DNA from: Streptomyces sp. B21-083 | GTDB taxonomy: Bacteria; Actinomycetota; Actinomycetes; Streptomycetales; Streptomycetaceae | Assembly: GCF_036898825.1 (NCBI RefSeq) | Contig: NZ_JARUND010000002.1 | Coordinates: 4,650,001-4,714,000, forward strand | Length of the DNA stretch: 64,000 nt | Direction of reading: 5' to 3' | Part shown: positions 25,211 through 36,300 of the stretch, one piece after another | Position numbering within the stretch: the stretch's first letter is position 1 | How the letters are laid out: each line of letters starts with the position of its first letter | Notes under the pieces: model-generated | Seen by the model: the letters and a program-made list of their open reading frames with translations, nothing else | Told to the model about the DNA's origin: nothing | Database searches by the model: none | Translations under genes and position numbers: made by a program

Positions 25211-25891
25211 TCAGGCTGGCCATCTCACCACAACGGTGCGCGCCGCGCGGTCATATTTGCTCTGGTGATAAGTTCCCCGGTCCTTGAGCATCTGAGCGAG
25301 CAGAATCGCGCCAACCAGCAGGTTCAGCCCCGGAAAGGACATGAATGCCGCCCGGTCGAACTCCCTGATAAAGGTGTCCCTCCATGACGGCGGAAGGGTC
25401 CCGTCCGACCACAGACGGACCACCCGCAAGCCGAAGAGGCGCTTCCCGACGGTCGTGCCCCACCAATGCACGAGGGGAAGGAAATACAACAGCCCTCCTG
25501 CCGCGAACCCCACCGGCACAAGGATCACCAGCGCGGCACCGTCGCTGGCCGCCGCGGCGGCCATGAACCCGAGACACGCAAATATCGACGCAATCATCGT
25601 GTCCACCAGACGAGCCGCGATCCTGCGCCCGTTGGAAGCCAACACCAGCACCGGCCCGCCCGTCGCAGCCACCGCAGCCGTGTCGCGGGCATACGCCACC
25701 GCCGCCCCATCGGGGCGGGTCCCCCTCACCGGGTCCATAGCGGCCAGGTGTTCTCGGTACCAGTCCCGCCCCATCGCCCTGGCAACCGGGGCGGGAACCC
25801 TCTCCACACCGTCACGATTTACCACCGCCCGACCGCTCACTGGCGTTTCCTCCTGCACTGACGTCATTGACGCTGTCGGTACTGCTGACAA
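25211..25891 (-). CDS. RDD family membrane protein
   Basis: 226 residues. The N-terminal ~80 residues are soluble; then ASNGRRIAARLVDTMIASIF carries the Arg and Asp of the RDD motif, and GTTVGKRLFGLRVVR is the second family hallmark. Three or four membrane segments are predicted (IFACLGFMAAAAAS, LVILVPVGFAAGGLLYFLPL, LNLLVGAILLAQML). RDD proteins are small integral membrane proteins, some linked to ion transport. It is the first gene inside the island edge and follows the small gene at 25990 in the same direction, about 100 bases downstream. Confidence 0.75.
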   Translation of the reverse strand: MSAVPTASMTSVQEETPVSGRAVVNRDGVERVPAPVARAMGRDWYREHLAAMDPVRGTRPDGAAVAYARDTAAVAATGGPVLVLASNGRRIAARLVDTMIASIFACLGFMAAAAASDGAALVILVPVGFAAGGLLYFLPLVHWWGTTVGKRLFGLRVVRLWSDGTLPPSWRDTFIREFDRAAFMSFPGLNLLVGAILLAQMLKDRGTYHQSKYDRAARTVVVRWPA

Positions 25892-25989
25892 AGTTCAGCC
25901 TCGCGGTTCTCGGTAGACCGTTACACCGCAAACCAGCCCCGCCGAGCGCAGCTCGACGGGGCCCGATATTTGCGAATCGCTACCGTCAC

Positions 25990-26340
25990 TCAGCGTGGCA
26001 GTTGAGACAACATCTGCGCGAGGCTGTCCGAGAACTCAGACATGTGCGATTCGGCGGCATATCTCACGGTGCAGGCGGCAGAGACCAGCTCCAGCGCCGA
26101 ATAATCACCACTCGAAAGCATCTTCGCGCACATCCCTAGGGGAACTACGAAATCTGCTTGCGCACCATCCGATAGCGAATCGAGCGTGTCGTCTTCCCCT
26201 GCGAGAACCAGCTCCACGATCGAACTCAAAACTCCCACCGCCCTTGGAGCATCTACTCCACGGGCGAGCTCAATCATGTCTTCGTATTCGGCAAACCCGA
26301 ATCGATTAACCTGGAGGTGCTCTCTGGCCACATCAACCAC
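25990..26340 (-). CDS. Probable immunity protein for the RHS/HINT toxin
   Basis: The frame extends to GTG 26421, but that start lies deep in the toxin gene; GTG 26340, overlapping the toxin stop by eight bases, seems more likely and gives 116 residues. The protein is acidic and helical (FGFAEYEDMIELARG, VLSSIVELVLAGEDDTLDSL, FSDSLAQMLSQLPR) with no recognised family. Immunity function is inferred from its position directly downstream of the toxin tip on the same strand and from its lower GC, as seen with toxin tips. Confidence 0.5.
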   Translation of the reverse strand: MVDVAREHLQVNRFGFAEYEDMIELARGVDAPRAVGVLSSIVELVLAGEDDTLDSLSDGAQADFVVPLGMCAKMLSSGDYSALELVSAACTVRYAAESHMSEFSDSLAQMLSQLPR

Positions 26341-29300
26341 CTTCGAAACTGATTCCCTGATGCTGCAGCCTGGGCTGACAGACCAACGCACATGGACTCG
26401 CAGGCGTGCCGTGCGCGCCACCGGGCGGCGAATTAAGTCCCCGCACCTTTACCACTTCGAACGATCCCCCTTGGATCCCGGCCGCACCCTCGGCCGCCTC
26501 CGCCTGGATGAGGCACATCGTTTCAGCACATCCCGCATGGTAGCGACCCCCCTCAGGCGTGAACTGCCGCACGAGAGAGTCCACTTCTCCACCGGGAGCT
26601 GGCGTCAGGTCGTGACCCGAGTGACCAAAATAGGTTCGCCCTGACGGTGATGTGTATTTCGCTGCAAAGAAGGGGCCATCAGTTTTATTGAAGCCAGCAC
26701 GCAGACTGTCGGCATAGTCACCTAGGTTGCAATTGTGAACCAGGACCGGTGTAGCCCCCGCCAGCACATAGTACGTATGCGTGACCGAGATCGTCAGGTC
26801 GTTGGTCAGGTGCTGGCCGTGCCAGATCCTGATCGCGGAAATGGTGACAGTGCGGCCCGAGGCGGTATGCAGTTGTATGCCTGGCTCGAGGTGGCCGGCG
26901 TCGATCCAGGCTCCCTCGGACTCGGCCCAGAACGGATGGGTCACCGTGGCCACGAGCTTCGACGACTTGTCTCCGTCACGGATCGTGATGGTGGCGAAGT
27001 CCTTGTCGTGCTTGGTGGTGATCAGCTTTTCGACGGTGCGTGACTGGCTCTTCCCCGTTTCCGGGTCGGTGGCCACGACCTTGTCGCCCTGCTTGATGTC
27101 CTTGATCTTCTTCTCGTGGCCGTCGGCCATGAGGACCTTGGTGGCAGGCAGGAAACTGTGGGTGCATTGGGCGGCGCCGCTGCGAGGTGCGGCCGTTTCG
27201 GCACGGTCTGCGCCGCTGGCCCCACCGGAGACTGCGGTCCCCTCCGCCGCGGTGTCCGCAGCCTTGGCCCCGGAACTCGTCGCTGCCTTGGCGGCGGAAG
27301 CTGTCTCGGTTCCCTCCGCCACAGCCGCCGCACCCGCCCCGGCGATGCCCGCTGCTCCCGCGACGACAGCCCCGCCCTCGCCGATGATGCCCACCGAGGC
27401 GCTCACCACAGCTCCGCCGAGGCTGCCCATCTCCGCACCCGCGGTGAAACCCTCCGCCCCCGCCAGCAGGACCGCTCCGCAGCCGCCCGCTGTCGCGACG
27501 ACACAGGCAACCACGCCCACGACAACGGCCGTGGCCACGACGGCCGCGATGACCGGATGCTGCTGGACGGCGTGGTAGGCCTTGTGGACGATCTTGGAGC
27601 CGTAGCAGGACAGCGACCAGCCGCAGCTGTGGTGGGAGTTTCCGCCACCGCCACCGCCACCGCCTCCGCTGTGGTGGGTGCCGCTACCGTCGTTCGAGTC
27701 ATTCGAGGGCGGATGAACCGGGTCGGAATTGCACCCACCGGTCTGGTATCTGCAGTCACCGCCTCCGTCGAGCATGAGGCCCGAGGGGTCGCTGCCGGTG
27801 ACCGGGTTGTCGGCCGCGTAGGTGTAGCCGTCGATCTGCTGGGCGTCGGTCAGTTCGAGGACGGGGTCGGCCGAGACGAACCGGCCGATCGTCGGGTCGT
27901 ATTCGCGCGCGCCCAGGTGTGTCAGGCCGCTCGTGGTGTCCTGGATTCCTGCGACGAATCCCTTGTCGCCGAGCCAGGTGGCCGAAGTCGGCTGGGGGCC
28001 TCGTGGGTTGCCGAAGGGGTCCAGGCGACGGCGCGTCATGGCCTGTGTCGTGGCGTCGACGGCTGTCTCGGCCGAGTCGTGGGCGTCCGTGACCTGCCAC
28101 TGGAGGCTGCCTGCGCTGGTGCGGACGGCTATGGTCTGGCCTGCCCACATGTAGTAGCGCGTCCCGGTGGTCGTGCTCGTGCTCTTGGCGAGGCGGACCT
28201 CGGTGTCGCCCAGGTAGAGCGTCGTGCCAGAGTCGTCGCGCGAGAGCAGCCGGTTGCCGTCGGCGTCGTACAGGTACGCCACGGACGTGCCGTCGGCGTT
28301 GGTGGCCTTGGCGAGGTGGCCTTCGGCGTCCCAGTCCAGGGTCTGGGTCTTGCCGTTCAGGGTGCGGGTGTGCGTGTTGCCGGACACGTCGTAGGTGTAG
28401 GAGTCGGTCGTCGTGGTGCTGCCCGTGGTGGTGGTCGACGAGGTGAGGGTGTGGGGCTGGCTGCTGCCGGCCGGCGGGTAGACGAACGAGGTGGCGGTGT
28501 CGTCTGCGCCGGCTGTCGTGGCATGGTCGGTCTGGGTCTTGCGGTTGCCGAGGTCGTCGTAGGAGAAGCTCTGCCAGTACGGTGCCGGACCGCCCAGGAC
28601 AGCCGTCGACGGGTCGGCGGCGCAGCCGTCGGTGGCGGTCCAGGCCTGAGTGAGGCGGTCGTGGCCGTCGTAGCGGTAGCACTGGACGTCGTCGGTGCCG
28701 TCGGCATGGGTGGCGGTCTTGGTGGGGTTGCCGTAGTCGTCGTAGGTGTAGGTGGTGTCCTGGACGGGGGCGGTCTGGGCGTCGTCCGTGACCAGTTCAC
28801 GCTTCAGACGGCGGGTGCCGTCCTCGTAGGTGTTGGTGACCTGCAGCCACTTGGCGGAGTCGGACGAGGAGACGCCGAGGGTGACCTGTCCGATGTCGCC
28901 GAGTTTGGTGTAGGCCGTCTTCTGTACGTAGCCGGTGGCGCCGTTCAGTGTCGTCGGCATGCTCAGGCTGTTGTAGCCGTACTCGAGGGACTCGGCGGGC
29001 AGGCCGCCGGCGGCCGGGTCGGAGGTCACCTGGACGGTGCCGTCGAGGTTGTAGCCGATCGACGAGGAGTACGCGCCCGCAAGGGCCTCCTCGCCAGTGA
29101 CCGAAGGAATGGTGACCCGGGTCAGGGTCGGCCGGTAGAGGGAGTCGTAGGCGCCGATCTGGCTGATGTACGCCTTGCCCGCGCTGCCGCCGACGTAACG
29201 GATCGACGACGTCGGCAGGCCCTTCAGGATCGAGTCGTAGGTCCACTTGGCGAGTTCGTGTGTGGCGTCCTTGGTGGCGCCGTCGTACATGTCGGTCCGG

Positions 29301-32300
29301 CGGCCGAGCGCGTCGTAGGTGTAGCTGAGCGTCTTCTCCTGCGTGGTGCCGACGGCGGTCGTGGTGGAGGCGGCCTGGTCGAGTTCGTTGTACGCGGTAC
29401 TGGACGTCCCGGTGTCGGGGTCCGTGGTGCTGGTCTTGCGGCCCAGCAGGTCGTAGCCGTACGACCAGGTGTTGCCGTCGTCGTCGACGACCGACTTCAG
29501 GCGGCTCTTGGCGTCGTAGGCGTACTTGATCGACGTGTACGGGCCGGACGGGCTGCCGCTGTCGTACTGCCGGGTCTCGGTGGTACGGCCGAGGGTGTCC
29601 GTCAGAGTCGTCGTCGCGATGCCGCCGTTGGGCGGGGTCGTTGTCGTGCGGTCGCCGCCGTACGACGTGGACGTCGTCCACCGCTTGGCGCCGTTGGCGT
29701 AGAAGTCGGCGGCCGTGGGGCGCCCGGCGCCGTCGTAGGTGGTGAGGGTCTGGGCGGGGACGGCCGAGGTGATGTTCACCAGCGCGCCGGACGCCGCGGA
29801 GGCGTCGGTGTAGTCGGCGTCCGCCTCGACGGCCAGGCCCCGGCTGTCGTACTTCGTCTCCGCGATCACCCGGCCGCCGTCCGGCGCCGGAGTCTGTGTC
29901 TGGCGGGGGCGCAGGAGTGCGTCGTACAGCGAGTACGTGGTGTCGTAGGTCGTGCCGTCGTTGTTGATCTTGCCGGTGGAGACCGCCGAGGCGGCGGTCT
30001 TGGAGATCGCGTACGTGTAGACAAGGTTCGCGGGCTGGCTGGACGACTTGCTGCGGTTGGGCAGCCACAGGGCTGTCACGCGTCCGAGGGCGTCATAGGT
30101 GTACTCGGTGCGTTTGCTGTTCGGGTCGACGACGGACGTGGCGATGCCCCGGGCGGGGTCGAAGTTTGTCGTCGTCGGATACGTTTTGGCGTCGGTGGTG
30201 AGCGTGCTGGTGAGCGGGCCGCCGGTGGTGGGGGTGTACTTGGTGGTGCTGACGATCGCGCCGTTGGTGTCCTTGACCGAGTCGACCCGGCCCTGGGTGT
30301 CGAAGTGGCTTGTGGAGACCGTCTGGTAGACCGGGCTGCCGCCGGAGTACGAGGACAGGCGCTGGGTGGAGGTCTCGTCTCCGAGGGTCGGTGCGGTGCC
30401 GTAGGTCTGGTTGTCGTAGAGGGTGCGGACGTCGGAGATCACGTCGTCGGGTCGCTGGGTCGTGGCGCCGCAGGCCACGTCGACCGTCTCGACACGTACG
30501 GGGAAGGCGATCAGCCAGTCGGTGCTGTTTCCGGCGAGGGTCGTGCGGGTGCACTGCTCGTCGCCGGTGACCGCGGTGTCGCCGGAGTCGTCGACCGTCA
30601 GTACGGCGCCGCTCGTGTCGTCGTAGGTCGTGGTGACCGTGGTGTCGCGCGTGCCGCCGGAGGACAGATCGGTGCGGTTGTGGACGGCGTGGGCGCGGGT
30701 GTAGCCCGAGGCGCGGGTGCCGTCGGTGCCGGTCTGGTGGATCCAGGGGTCGGTGATGGTGCCGGAGACCTCGGCGCTGCCGTTGTAGGTGATGGACTCA
30801 CGGACCGAGCCGGCCAGCGGGTCGGAGTCGGTGACCGAAGTCCCCGTGGAGTCCGCGACCTTGACGCTGCGGGTGGTGCCGTCGGACTGCTTGTCGCCGT
30901 CCATGCCTCGGAAGTACGTCGCGACCGTCTTCGTACGCGTCGACTGCCCGTCGCCGGTGGTCGTGGTGACGCTGCCGTAGCCGCGCCACAGTGACCAGGT
31001 CTTGCGCTTGGCCGGGGAGGTGACGTTGTCACTTTCGTAGTGCCAGGCCGGGGAGCCGTTGTAGGTGTAGTCGCTCTCCTTCAGCGGGGCACCGCCGGTG
31101 GGGTCCGACTCGGTGACCTGAGTGACGACGTATTTGTGGAACCAGTCGAGTTGGGGATCGGTGGTGTACGGGGGCTGCCAGTACGTCGGGAAGCAGCGCA
31201 GGGTGTCGGAGTCGGGGCTGCTGGGCATGGTCGTCCCGGCGACGCACTGCGGGTCGGAGTAGTTGACCGTGAGGACAGAGCCGGTCTCCGAAGTGACCGT
31301 GCGGACGCGCCACTTGACGAGTGCGGCGATGTCGTCGTGCGTCGTGTCGACGCGGTTGTAGAGCTGGATGCCTGCGAAGGTGACCGGCGGCATGGAGACG
31401 GAGCCGCCGTCTTTGCCGGTGCGGGTGATGGACTTCAGCCACAGGCCAGCAGAGGTGCCGTCACCCGGGTCGGGGAAAGACTGGTCCAGGGCCCAGGTAT
31501 CGGCTTGCCGATAGGCCGGGGTGGACAAGCCCGCGTCCCAGACACTGGTGGTGACGCCGGTGAGACGCCTACGCGAGAAGAACGTCGGCCCGGTCGCGTC
31601 GCACACCTTGCCGGAGGCGCAGATCTGGTCGAAGGGCACATCCGGCCAGTGCGAGGCCGTGGACGACGTGGGCGAGGCACAGGTCTCGGTGCTGGTGGCG
31701 AGGCAGCGTTCGGCGGTGGTGAAGTCGACCTTCTCGGGGGCGGTGCCGAACACCGTGGAGGCGGTGATGCCGTAGTCGATGCGGCTGAGGTAGCCGCCGC
31801 GGTCGTAGACGGTGCCGTTGGCGGTCGTGGTGCCGCTCTTGGCGTAGTAGTTGGTCTCCTTGGTGTACCAGTACGACATGGCGTTGCCGTGCGGGTCGAC
31901 GACGTAGTCGAGGTTCCAGCGCCAGGCCTGGGTGATCGCGCGGCCGGAGAGCGACGTGCCCTGGTCGTAGCCCGGTTCGCCCGAGTCGTCGCCGAACACC
32001 GGGGCCGTCCAGGTCGAGTTGGTGACCGCGGCGCCGGTGGTCCAGCCCGGCAGGTGGTTCTTGCCGAAGACGTACTGGGTGCCGTCCTGCGTGGTGACGG
32101 TCCAGAACTCGCCGTCGTTGTCTCCGTTCACGGCTCCGGTCGAATGGGCGACGCGCTCGCCGTCGTCGGTCTTGGGATGCCAGTCGCCGGAGGTCTTGTC
32201 CTTGATGAGCGGGCTGGACTTGCCGCCCAGGACGAGGGTGGCGTTGTCGTTCGCCCAGCACTCGTCGTTCTTGCCGGACTGCCCGTCGTCGTCACAGGAG

Positions 32301-33253
32301 TCGTAGGACCGCTCGATGTAGGACGTGGAGAGGTCGAAGCCCTCGCCGACCCAGGAAGGCTGGTTGTTGGTCGACGGCAGCCGGCCGTCGACGCTCTGTG
32401 AGTCGTAGGTGATGGCCAGGTTCGGGGCGGGGCCGCCGTTGGACGGGGGCACGGACAGCGGGTACGACCAGGTGAAGTCTCCGCTGGAGCCGCCTGCGTT
32501 CCAGGACGCTGAAGGGTTGAGGGAGGTCGCCTGGTAGGAGCCGGCGCCGGACTTGGCGGCGGAGGCGGTCGCGGCAAAAGTGGTCACGGCGGAGTTGACC
32601 GTCGCCGTGGAGGTCAGGGTGCGGTGGGCGACGTCGTTGGTGGTGGGGACCGGCGTCGTCGTCCGGCACGTCTTGAGCTTCGGGGTGGTCAGGGCGCAGG
32701 CGGGCAGACGGACCAGGGTGAGGCGGGAGGCGTAGTCACCGCCGAAGGCGTTCGCGAAGCCGGAGTAGTCCAGCGTGAGCCGGGCGTGACCGGTGCCCTT
32801 GTGGCCGTCGGCGCGAGTGACGGAGAGGACGGTGCCGTTGATACCGAGGGCGGTCGCGGTGCCGTGAGCGGCCACCTTGACAGCTATCTTCGCCGGGGCT
32901 GCGCCCTTGGCCGGGGCACTCACCTTCAGCGGGAGTCGCCCGACCGATGTGGTCCTGGCGGCGCCCGCGTTGGCCGCCACGGGCAGGGTGGCGGTGGAGG
33001 CCGTGGGCCAAGTGGCCGGTTTCTCGACCTGTGCGGCCGTGTGGGCGGCAGCGGCCTGGGCAGGGTCCTTCTTCGTGCTCGCCTTGGCTTCGAAGGGCAC
33101 GGCGGTGCCGTTTCTGGCGCCGGGCGCGTCTACCGTGTTGTGGCCGTGGCGCTCGGTGGCCCAGATGGCCGGGGCTGTGCCCAGGCCCGTGGCCACCAGG
33201 GCGCTCGTGGTGAGAGCGACGACCCACAGCCGTGTCCGGCGTAGCCCACCCAT
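26333..33253 (-). CDS. RHS-repeat polymorphic toxin with HINT and deaminase-like tip
   Basis: I start at ATG 33253 (MGGLRRTRLWVVALTTSALV), seven bases after GGGAG; 2306 residues. A signal peptide is followed by a long region with many RHS/YD repeats (YTYDALGRVTALW, YGYDLLGRKTSTTDPDTGTS), the RHS core end (IGRFVSADPVLEL, GYTYAADNPV), a Gly/His linker and a short hydrophobic Ala/Gly stretch. A HINT domain spans about 2030-2174, beginning with Cys (CTHSFLPATKVLMADG) and ending TYYVLAGATPVLVHN. The 132-residue tip has CAE at about 2242 and PCALVC at about 2287, the zinc motifs of YwqJ-type nucleic-acid deaminases. The HINT domain probably releases the tip by self-cleavage. The LamG gene lies 68 bases upstream. 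Confidence 0.88.
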   Translation of the reverse strand: MGGLRRTRLWVVALTTSALVATGLGTAPAIWATERHGHNTVDAPGARNGTAVPFEAKASTKKDPAQAAAAHTAAQVEKPATWPTASTATLPVAANAGAARTTSVGRLPLKVSAPAKGAAPAKIAVKVAAHGTATALGINGTVLSVTRADGHKGTGHARLTLDYSGFANAFGGDYASRLTLVRLPACALTTPKLKTCRTTTPVPTTNDVAHRTLTSTATVNSAVTTFAATASAAKSGAGSYQATSLNPSASWNAGGSSGDFTWSYPLSVPPSNGGPAPNLAITYDSQSVDGRLPSTNNQPSWVGEGFDLSTSYIERSYDSCDDDGQSGKNDECWANDNATLVLGGKSSPLIKDKTSGDWHPKTDDGERVAHSTGAVNGDNDGEFWTVTTQDGTQYVFGKNHLPGWTTGAAVTNSTWTAPVFGDDSGEPGYDQGTSLSGRAITQAWRWNLDYVVDPHGNAMSYWYTKETNYYAKSGTTTANGTVYDRGGYLSRIDYGITASTVFGTAPEKVDFTTAERCLATSTETCASPTSSTASHWPDVPFDQICASGKVCDATGPTFFSRRRLTGVTTSVWDAGLSTPAYRQADTWALDQSFPDPGDGTSAGLWLKSITRTGKDGGSVSMPPVTFAGIQLYNRVDTTHDDIAALVKWRVRTVTSETGSVLTVNYSDPQCVAGTTMPSSPDSDTLRCFPTYWQPPYTTDPQLDWFHKYVVTQVTESDPTGGAPLKESDYTYNGSPAWHYESDNVTSPAKRKTWSLWRGYGSVTTTTGDGQSTRTKTVATYFRGMDGDKQSDGTTRSVKVADSTGTSVTDSDPLAGSVRESITYNGSAEVSGTITDPWIHQTGTDGTRASGYTRAHAVHNRTDLSSGGTRDTTVTTTYDDTSGAVLTVDDSGDTAVTGDEQCTRTTLAGNSTDWLIAFPVRVETVDVACGATTQRPDDVISDVRTLYDNQTYGTAPTLGDETSTQRLSSYSGGSPVYQTVSTSHFDTQGRVDSVKDTNGAIVSTTKYTPTTGGPLTSTLTTDAKTYPTTTNFDPARGIATSVVDPNSKRTEYTYDALGRVTALWLPNRSKSSSQPANLVYTYAISKTAASAVSTGKINNDGTTYDTTYSLYDALLRPRQTQTPAPDGGRVIAETKYDSRGLAVEADADYTDASAASGALVNITSAVPAQTLTTYDGAGRPTAADFYANGAKRWTTSTSYGGDRTTTTPPNGGIATTTLTDTLGRTTETRQYDSGSPSGPYTSIKYAYDAKSRLKSVVDDDGNTWSYGYDLLGRKTSTTDPDTGTSSTAYNELDQAASTTTAVGTTQEKTLSYTYDALGRRTDMYDGATKDATHELAKWTYDSILKGLPTSSIRYVGGSAGKAYISQIGAYDSLYRPTLTRVTIPSVTGEEALAGAYSSSIGYNLDGTVQVTSDPAAGGLPAESLEYGYNSLSMPTTLNGATGYVQKTAYTKLGDIGQVTLGVSSSDSAKWLQVTNTYEDGTRRLKRELVTDDAQTAPVQDTTYTYDDYGNPTKTATHADGTDDVQCYRYDGHDRLTQAWTATDGCAADPSTAVLGGPAPYWQSFSYDDLGNRKTQTDHATTAGADDTATSFVYPPAGSSQPHTLTSSTTTTGSTTTTDSYTYDVSGNTHTRTLNGKTQTLDWDAEGHLAKATNADGTSVAYLYDADGNRLLSRDDSGTTLYLGDTEVRLAKSTSTTTGTRYYMWAGQTIAVRTSAGSLQWQVTDAHDSAETAVDATTQAMTRRRLDPFGNPRGPQPTSATWLGDKGFVAGIQDTTSGLTHLGAREYDPTIGRFVSADPVLELTDAQQIDGYTYAADNPVTGSDPSGLMLDGGGDCRYQTGGCNSDPVHPPSNDSNDGSGTHHSGGGGGGGGGNSHHSCGWSLSCYGSKIVHKAYHAVQQHPVIAAVVATAVVVGVVACVVATAGGCGAVLLAGAEGFTAGAEMGSLGGAVVSASVGIIGEGGAVVAGAAGIAGAGAAAVAEGTETASAAKAATSSGAKAADTAAEGTAVSGGASGADRAETAAPRSGAAQCTHSFLPATKVLMADGHEKKIKDIKQGDKVVATDPETGKSQSRTVEKLITTKHDKDFATITIRDGDKSSKLVATVTHPFWAESEGAWIDAGHLEPGIQLHTASGRTVTISAIRIWHGQHLTNDLTISVTHTYYVLAGATPVLVHNCNLGDYADSLRAGFNKTDGPFFAAKYTSPSGRTYFGHSGHDLTPAPGGEVDSLVRQFTPEGGRYHAGCAETMCLIQAEAAEGAAGIQGGSFEVVKVRGLNSPPGGAHGTPASPCALVCQPRLQHQGISFEGG

Positions 33254-33321
33254 GACTGCACTCCCGGTTCGTGTACGAGTCTGCTGAAGATCTGTTGGTT
33301 CGCCTGTGAAGGGGGTCGCCG

Positions 33322-36300
33322 TCACAGCGGGATGCGATTTTCGGTGAGGTACATCTGGTTGATCGCGGTGTCGGACATGACCCCGGTCCACACGCGTACG
33401 TCGTCCACGAGGCTGTGCGCGTAGTCGCTGTACGCGCCCGTGCTGATGCGTCCACGGCCGATGTTGAAGGTGCCGGTGGCCTGCCAGGGCTGGGTGAAGA
33501 CGATGCCGTCACCGGTGTCGTCATCGGTGTCGGTGTCGCCCTGGGCGCCCTGCCGGATTCCGTTGACATAGAGGAACAGTTGGTGGTGGGCGCCGTCGTA
33601 GACGCCGGTCAGCAGGGTCCAGTCGCCGGGGTCGACGAGTTGGGCCGAGGCGATGTTCGTGGGCACTGTCACGACAGTGCCGCTCGTGGTGTCGGCGGTG
33701 GTGCGGCCGAACACCCACATGCCCTGCGCGGAACCCGCCGCCTGGTCGTACCACAGGCCCCAGGAGTCACGTACGCCGCCGGACTGGGTGGTGATCCGCA
33801 TGTGGTGGGCTACTGAGGTGTCGGACAGCGCCGCTGCGTCGAGCTTGGCCCATGCGGCCACGGTGAAGTCGCCCTGGGAGTCCACAATCGGGCCTGCGGC
33901 GCTCGCGTTGGCGGTCGCCGTCCCGTCCAGGGCAAGGATGTTGCCTCTGCCGCCGTCGATGTCGGTGGTCCAGGTGCCACCCGCTGCGAGGGTGGCATTG
34001 TGGCCGTAGCCGGAGGAGTCGGCGGCACTGGTGCCTGAGGTCTCCTCCATGTTCCAGTCAGCGGCCAGCATGGGCCGGGCCTGGCCGGTGCCCGGGTCGC
34101 TCATGGCCTGGAGGTCGGCGATCTCTTCTTTGAAGAGGGTGCGGTTCCAGACGGTCACTTCGTCGACCTGGCCGGGGAAGTAGTCACTGAAGGCACCGCC
34201 GTACTGGCCCCGGGCGATCTGGAGGCCTCCGGTGGCCTGCCATGCGGTGGTGTAGGCGACGGGGTCGCCCTGCGGGATCCCGTTGACGAAGAGCTGGATT
34301 GTCTGTTCCTGCGCGTTGTACACACCGATCAGGTGTGTCCAGACGCCGATTTCCGGTGTGGTCGTGGAGATCGAACGGATGATGGTCGGCGCCACGACAT
34401 CCGTGGCGTACCGGTTGAAGACCCAGGCGTTGTAGGAGGTCGAGTAGTAGAGGGCGAACGCCGATCCGTTGGTTCCCGCCTGGGCCAGGGCCACAGCGTT
34501 GTGGGAGCTGCCGGTCAGCCGCACCCATGCGGAGGCGGTGAAACTCTTGGTGGTGTCCAGCACGGAAGAGGCTGTGGCCGCGTACGCGGATGTTCCGTTG
34601 GCTTGTACCGACTTGCCGAGCCGCGCATGGTCGGACCAGGTCGACGACCCGGCCAGAGTCGCGGACTTTCCGCCGAGCGCATCAGCCGCCGCCGTACCGG
34701 TCCCCTCGTCCATGGACCACTGGGAGAGCGGACCCGCCCCGGGCGCGACCTTGAAATGGTAGGTGTAGCTCTGCGAAGAGCTGTTCCCTGCCGAGTCCCA
34801 GGTCTGCACGGTGAGGGTGTTCAAGCCGCGCACATCAGGAACGAGCGAGACGCTGTAGCTGCTCGTCGCGGTGGCGAAAGTCTTCGTCCGCACCGGGTTG
34901 TCGTTCAGCTGGTAGGTGTACTTGACCACGTCCGACGCGCCGTTGGCCTTGAGAATGAAGGTCGCGGGAACGCTGACGCCTCCATAGGCCGTGCAGTCCT
35001 CCGGGGTGTCAGGGCTCGCGCATTCCTGGTACGTCGATGAGTCCACGTCCGGCTGAACGGGAGCCGTGGTGTCGATGCGGAACCAACAGGCGGGACTCCA
35101 GGCCGAGTACATATAGCCGGTCTTGCTGTTGAAGGAGTATTTGTACTCGCTGCGAGCACGGAACCAGTACGTCTGCCCGTTGGTCAAAGTCGGTGTCGTC
35201 CACGTTCCGGCGGTGCCGGACGTCGTGTACGCGGTGGGGCTTCCGGAGCCGGCCGACGGATCAGTGGCGTTCGCGTCGTAGCGGTACACCTCGAAGTTCG
35301 GGCGCAGCGTCGACTGTGAACCGTCAGCCGATTTCGGCGCTGCGGCGAGCGCGGGCGTCGTGTCATGGAGCACGGCGGCGGTGCCAAGACCCGTGGAGCA
35401 TGCCAGGCTCGGGCTTGACAGCTTCACACCGGTCGGGACGCTCGGCTTGGAAACGAACGTCACCGACAGGGACGGCTTGATGTCCGACGGAGAGGCAAAC
35501 TGCTTCCAGGCGATCTCGTCACTCTCGTCGGCCGCCCGCAACCCGAGCGTGGTGGTCGACGCGGACTCCCCGGCGGTGTAACTCACGGCCTTGGTAGCGT
35601 CGAATTCAACATTGCTGCCCGGGCAGGAGGACGAGTAGCCCTTGGCGGTGGGCACGGAGTCGACCTGTGCGGACCAAGGCGGCTGCGCATTCCATGTGGT
35701 GCCCGAGGAGATGGACCCCGTACGCCACAACTGCACGCTCTTCGCCGTGCAGTTGGCCGACCACACCTCAAGCGCGGTAAAGGTCGCGGAGAGGATCTTC
35801 TTGCCGCCGAGGGTGTGCGTGTCGAACTGGTAGAGCGAGCGGGCCTTCTTGTTGTCCACCCACGCGTCGTATCCGACGCCCAGCGCGTGCGAGGTCTTCC
35901 AGAACGACGTCGACGGCGAACTCGTCCACACCGTCGTCCACCCCGACAACGACGCACCGGTCGTCAGCGGGTCGAGGACCACCGGGTAGGTGGTGTCCGG
36001 GTCGTCGAGGAACGCCTTGTCCGGCTTCAGTGTCAGCGCGTCGTCCGAAAGCGTCAGGTCCATGGCAGTCGACCTGGCCCCTGGGGCAGGACCGTCCGAC
36101 ACGTTCCCGGCCTCGTCGGACGCCGCGGCTGCGACAGTGAAAGACGCCTTCGAGATCCTGGAGGCTGCGGCTGGAGCGGGGGTGCTCACCGTCGAGGAGT
36201 CATACATCAGGGCTGTGCCGGTGGTGAAAACCGGGCGTCCCTGATCGTCCACGAACGCGGCGCTGCCGGAGTTCGTGTCACGGACGGAAACGCCGTCGAC

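Noticed and set aside
27116..30994. Plus-strand open frame of 1292 codons
   Set aside because: It lies antisense to the RHS repeats and has the Val/Gly/Arg-rich composition expected from the complement of a high-GC gene.
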